A stretch of DNA of 64,000 bases. It comes from Armatimonadota bacterium (GTDB taxonomy: Bacteria; Sysuimicrobiota; Sysuimicrobiia; Sysuimicrobiales; Humicultoraceae). Made by a program: the position numbers and the translations under genes. Below the pieces are notes generated by a model, which had not been told where the DNA came from, did no database searches, and saw only the letters and a program-made list of their open reading frames with translations. Positions 60,680-64,000 of this stretch are shown piece after piece. The stretch lies in assembly GCA_031081715.1 (NCBI GenBank), contig JAVHMA010000011.1, positions 1 to 64,000 on the forward strand, written 5' to 3'. The stretch's first letter is position 1; each line of letters starts with the position of its first letter.

Positions 60680-61282
60680 GTGGCCAGAAGAGCGACCCTT
60701 GAGACCTCCACACGAGACCGTCTCTTGCAGGCGGCCATGGACGTCTTCGCCCGGCGTGGCTATCACGGCACCACCGTGGACGATATCGTGGCCTGGTCCT
60801 CGTCGTCGAAAGGTGCCTTCTATCATTACTTCCCGAGCAAGCAGGGGATCTTCCTCACGTTGCTCGACCGTCTGGCAGGACTCGTCGAGGCGGGCGTCGA
60901 GGCCGCGATCGCCGGTGAGGAGGGCGGGCTCGCCAAGGTGGAGGCGGCGCTGCGCGTCGTGCTCGATGTCGCCGTCGAGCACCGCGAGTTGACGCGCATC
61001 CTGCTCATCGAGGCGGCGGCGCTGGGGGCGGAGTTCGAGCAGGGCCGCCTGGGGATCCACCGCCGGTTCGCGGCGCTCATCCAGCGCCACCTCGACCGCG
61101 CGGTCGCCGACGGCGCGATCCCATCGCAGGACACGGCCCTGGCCGCAGCGGCGTGGATCGGCGCCATCAACGAAACCGTGACGCAGACGCTCGCGCAGGA
61201 CGGTGACCTGCGCGCCGTGCTGCCCGGGCTGCGCGCGTTCCTCCTGCGCAGCGTGGGCGCCGCGGCGGGTGAGACCGGGTGA
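60680..61282 (+). CDS. TetR/AcrR family transcriptional regulator
   Basis: 200 residues. The helix-turn-helix (about 10-55) reads TRDRLLQAAMDVFARRGYHGTTVDDIVAWSSSSKGAFYHYFPSKQGIF, a clean TetR pattern. The C-terminal part is helical, with an LTRILLIEAAALG stretch for ligand binding and dimerisation. GTG 60680 is only seven bases after the -10 hexamer. It should bind the palindrome at 60650-60669 and repress its own operon. The menF start is seven bases after its stop, so it probably controls menaquinone synthesis genes in response to an unknown ligand. Confidence 0.92.
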   Translation: MARRATLETSTRDRLLQAAMDVFARRGYHGTTVDDIVAWSSSSKGAFYHYFPSKQGIFLTLLDRLAGLVEAGVEAAIAGEEGGLAKVEAALRVVLDVAVEHRELTRILLIEAAALGAEFEQGRLGIHRRFAALIQRHLDRAVADGAIPSQDTALAAAAWIGAINETVTQTLAQDGDLRAVLPGLRAFLLRSVGAAAGETG

Positions 61283-61289
61283 GGTCGCA

Positions 61290-62828
61290 ATGCAGGCGGA
61301 TGCCCCGGTGAGCGCGCGCCAGGCGCCGGTCGCGGCCGAGACCGGCGCAGGAGCCGGCGCGCTCCACCGCTGGCGCGCCACCACGGCCACCGCGGCGTCG
61401 AAGGCGACCTCGCTCGGCAGGCCTGTGATCGCGTGGGCCACGCTGCCCGTTGCGGCGATGGACCCGATTGCCGCCTACGGTGCGCTCCGTACGCTCGACG
61501 CGTGGGTCACCCTGTGGGCGCGACCGGAAGACGACCTGACGCTGGTCGGCCTGGGTCGCGCCTGGGAGTTCTCCGGAGCCGGGGCAGACCGATTCACGAT
61601 GGCACGCGATGCCTGGACCGCGCTCATGCGTGACGCGCTGACCCCGGCGCAGGCGGGCATGCCGGCGCCCCGCGATCCTGGGAGCGGCACGGCATCCGCG
61701 GAGGCCTCGCTCCCCAGCGGTCCGATGGCGATGGGCGGGTTCGCCTTCTCCGCCGACCCGGGCCCCGGCGTGCTCTGGCGCGGATTCGCATCATCGTCGC
61801 TCGTGCTGCCCGAGCTGACGATCGTGGCGACGGCGGCTGGAGTCACGGTGACCCTCGCGGCGGTGCTCGCACCGGGCGCGACCGACGATCCTGGGCGGGC
61901 GGACCGGCCGCTGGCACTGCTGGCCGCGGTGGAGCGCGTCGCGCGAGAGATCGCCTCCCCAGGGACCCCCGCCGTCCGCGACCCCAGCGGCGCGCCCGCG
62001 GTCGTCCTCGAGGAGTTTCCTCCCGCAGCGGCGTGGAAGGCCGCGGTGGCCGCGGCCGCGGCGGCGGTGCGCGAGGGGCGGCTAGCCAAGGTAGTGCTGG
62101 CACGTGGCGTCCGCGTCCGCGGGCACGGCGTCGATCCGGCCGCGGCGCTGCGGCGGCTGCGAGCGGAGTACCCGTCGTGCACGCTGTTCGCGGTCGAGCG
62201 CGAGGGCCACTGCTTCCTCGGCGCGACGCCCGAGCGCCTGGCACGCGTGGCCGGGGGCCGCGTGCACACGATGGCGCTCGCGGGATCGGCGCCCCGCGGG
62301 ATCACGGACGAGGACGACCGGGCGATCGGCCGGGCGCTGCTGGGGAGCGCGAAGGACCGCCTCGAGCACGCCCTGGTCGTGGACGCGCTCCGCGAGGCGC
62401 TTGCGGGCATGTGCGAGACAATCGAGGTCCCCCCGCAGCCTTCGCTGCTGCGGGTCTCGAACGTACAGCACCTGTGCACACCCCTGGCCGGGGTACTCCG
62501 CGCGGGCGCCGGCGTGCTCGACGTGGCTGAGCGGCTGCACCCGACGCCGGCGGTCGGCGGGGTGCCGCGCGCGGCCGCGCTGCCCTGGATCGACGAGCAC
62601 GAGGGCTTCGACCGCGGCTGGTACGCCGGTCCGGTCGGCTGGGTAGATCGCCGGGGCGACGGCGAGTTCGCCGTGGCCCTGCGCTGCGCGCTGACCGGCG
62701 GTGACGAGGCGGTGCTGTTCGGCGGCTGCGGCATCGTCGCCGACTCGGACCCGGACGCCGAGTACGCGGAGGCCGGGCTCAAGCTCCGGCCGATGCTGTC
62801 GGCGCTGGGCGCCAACGGGACGCGTTGA
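61290..62828 (+). CDS. menF: isochorismate synthase (MenF-type)
   Basis: 512 residues. The chorismate-binding domain (about 240-510) contains KVVLARGVRVRG, FLGATPERLARV, TMALAGSAPRG, SAKDRLEHALVVDAL, LHPTPAVGGVP and RGWYAGPVGW, the standard isochorismate synthase motifs. It makes isochorismate from chorismate, the first step of menaquinone synthesis. The N-terminal 200 residues are alanine-rich and poorly conserved, as is common. ATG 61290 follows GTGAGGTCGCA and is seven bases after the TetR stop. menD follows, so this is the menaquinone branch rather than siderophore synthesis. Confidence 0.92.
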   Translation: MQADAPVSARQAPVAAETGAGAGALHRWRATTATAASKATSLGRPVIAWATLPVAAMDPIAAYGALRTLDAWVTLWARPEDDLTLVGLGRAWEFSGAGADRFTMARDAWTALMRDALTPAQAGMPAPRDPGSGTASAEASLPSGPMAMGGFAFSADPGPGVLWRGFASSSLVLPELTIVATAAGVTVTLAAVLAPGATDDPGRADRPLALLAAVERVAREIASPGTPAVRDPSGAPAVVLEEFPPAAAWKAAVAAAAAAVREGRLAKVVLARGVRVRGHGVDPAAALRRLRAEYPSCTLFAVEREGHCFLGATPERLARVAGGRVHTMALAGSAPRGITDEDDRAIGRALLGSAKDRLEHALVVDALREALAGMCETIEVPPQPSLLRVSNVQHLCTPLAGVLRAGAGVLDVAERLHPTPAVGGVPRAAALPWIDEHEGFDRGWYAGPVGWVDRRGDGEFAVALRCALTGGDEAVLFGGCGIVADSDPDAEYAEAGLKLRPMLSALGANGTR

Positions 62829-62856
62829 TGCCGCGCCCGGGCCTGAGGACTGCGCC

Positions 62857-64000
62857 GTGACCGCATCTCCCGAGAACGCGACCTACGCGTACGTCGGCGC
62901 GTTCGTGGACGAGCTGGTGCGCTGTGGCGTGCGCCACCTCTGCCTGTGTCCGGGCTCGCGCTCGACCCCGCTGGCGATCGCCGCGGCGCGGCACCCCGGC
63001 ATGCGGGCGTGGACGCTCATCGACGAGCGCTCGGCCGCGTTCTTCGCGCTCGGGCTGGCCCGGGGGCTGCGCGCTCCGGTCGCGGTGCTCTCGACCTCGG
63101 GCACGGCCGCGGCCAACTTCCACCCGGCGGTCGTCGAGGCGCGCTACGGCCGCGTGCCGCTGGTGGTGCTGACCGCGGACCGGCCACACGAGCTGCGCCA
63201 CGCCGGCGCCAACCAGACCATCGATCAGATCCGGCTCTACGGCGCGCACGCGAAGTGGGCGGCCGATGTCGCCCTGCCCGAGGCGACCGACGCCATGCTG
63301 CGCTATGTCCGCACGCTTTCGGCGCAGGCCGCGGCGATCGCGGAGGCCGAGCCCGCCGGGCCCGTCCACCTCAACTTCCCGCTGCGCGAGCCGCTGGTCC
63401 CCTACGCGGCGCCCGAGGAGCTGCCCTCGCGGGAGCAGCGGTCGGCCTCGGCCTGGGAAGGCCGCGGCGCGAACCGGCCCTACGCCGCGGTCTCGCCGGC
63501 GGTCCGCGCGCCCGCCTCCGACTTGGTCGACGCGTTGGCACGGGAGCTCACCGGGCAGCGGCGTGGCCTGATCGTCTGCGGGCCTGACGACCACCCGCAC
63601 CTGCCGACCGCGGTAACCGGGCTCGCCGCGGTGCTGGGCTACCCGATCCTCGCCGACCCGCTCTCGGGCGTGCGGTGCGGCGCGCACGACCGGCGCTACG
63701 TGATCGACGCCTACGACCCGGTTCTGCGGGTCGAGGCGGCCGCGGCGCGGCTTGTACCCGACGTCGTGATCCGGTTCGGTGCGTGGCCTGCCTCGAAGCC
63801 ACTTTGCGCGTACCTGCAGGCGCAGGCGGCCGCGCGCCAGATCGTGGTGGACCCCGGCGGCGAGTGGCGCGATCCGACGCGCGTCGCCTCGGCGTACGTG
63901 CACTGCGACCCGGCGCTCCTCTGCCAGGCCCTGGCGGCGGCGCTGCACGGCAAGACCCCGCCCGCCCTGGGCTGGTCGGCCACCTGGCGCCGGCTGGCGA
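62857..64000 (+). CDS. menD: SEPHCHC synthase MenD (partial, runs off the window)
   Basis: At least 381 codons from GTG 62857 with no stop before the window edge. The thiamine-diphosphate PYR domain is clear: HLCLCPGSRSTPLAIAAA, TLIDERSAAFFALGLARG (catalytic glutamate), VLSTSGTAAANFHPAVVEA and LTADRPHELRHAGANQTIDQIRLYG. It joins 2-oxoglutarate to isochorismate in menaquinone synthesis. A TGAGGAC sits before the GTG. It starts 28 bases after menF, so the order is TetR-menF-menD. The ThDP-binding C-terminal half lies outside the window. Confidence 0.93.
   Translation, partial: MTASPENATYAYVGAFVDELVRCGVRHLCLCPGSRSTPLAIAAARHPGMRAWTLIDERSAAFFALGLARGLRAPVAVLSTSGTAAANFHPAVVEARYGRVPLVVLTADRPHELRHAGANQTIDQIRLYGAHAKWAADVALPEATDAMLRYVRTLSAQAAAIAEAEPAGPVHLNFPLREPLVPYAAPEELPSREQRSASAWEGRGANRPYAAVSPAVRAPASDLVDALARELTGQRRGLIVCGPDDHPHLPTAVTGLAAVLGYPILADPLSGVRCGAHDRRYVIDAYDPVLRVEAAAARLVPDVVIRFGAWPASKPLCAYLQAQAAARQIVVDPGGEWRDPTRVASAYVHCDPALLCQALAAALHGKTPPALGWSATWRRLA

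Overview
The window is very GC-rich bacterial chromosome, densely packed with short intergenic gaps, frequent GTG starts and strong Shine-Dalgarno (SD) sequences. I found no insertion sequence, prophage, CRISPR array or rRNA. The lineage is uncertain. Genes for menaquinone synthesis (menF, menD), PilV/PilW/PilX-type prepilins, a cyclic-di-GMP riboswitch, DUF1844/DUF309 proteins and many ABC and TRAP transporters fit a free-living, high-GC bacterium of the Armatimonadota / CSP1-3 (Sysuimicrobiota) / Chloroflexota neighbourhood. That placement is a guess from gene content, not a measurement.

Layout. Positions 1-2.2 kb hold a DUF420 membrane protein, a decayed cyclophilin fragment and a MATE-superfamily-like transporter. 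At 2.3-5.8 kb lies a giant SARP/BTAD-AAA-TPR regulator. From 5.8 to 16.3 kb, all on the plus strand, is the most unusual region. It has two intact PrsW-type intramembrane proteases, a third PrsW homologue that has lost every catalytic residue and gained an extracytoplasmic domain, two single-pass proteins with proline-rich stalks, a trypsin-like exported protease, a large polytopic protein and small exported proteins. Several of these genes overlap by GTGA or ATGA. I see this as a candidate undescribed envelope-proteolysis or signalling system.

At 16.3-21.6 kb, on the minus strand, are a MATE exporter and a four-gene prepilin operon headed by a c-di-GMP-I (GEMM) riboswitch. At 21.8-23.3 kb a Rieske ferredoxin and a flavoprotein reductase form a pair, followed by tRNA-Arg(CCT). 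At 23.6-25.2 kb is a DUF47/PiT phosphate pair whose pit gene carries a frameshift. At 25.2-32.3 kb are housekeeping and accessory genes: CapA, a methylmalonate-semialdehyde dehydrogenase, an M20 peptidase, a CBS-GGDEF protein that could supply c-di-GMP, and a histone-H1-like tailed protein.

At 32.4-37.4 kb is a complete BMP-type (nucleoside-like) ABC importer with a HEYYH protein at its end. At 37.6-40.4 kb are an M48 protease with a Tudor-knot-like tail, tRNA-Arg(GCG) and tRNA-Ser(GCT). At 40.5-46.4 kb is a TAXI-TRAP transporter operon with DUF1850, DUF1844, DUF309 and M20 dipeptidase genes. At 46.5-54.2 kb are a dipeptide/oligopeptide ABC importer, a FadR-type regulator, a URO-D family protein, a PLP dehydratase, a histidine-phosphatase-fold protein with an altered active site, and a GNAT enzyme. 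At 54.4-59.4 kb are a bactofilin-like membrane protein, a DUF1800/DUF1501 pair and an inositol-monophosphatase-like enzyme. At 59.2-64 kb are a coiled-coil membrane protein and a divergent TetR-menF-menD operon with a perfect 20-bp operator-like palindrome. menD runs off the right edge.
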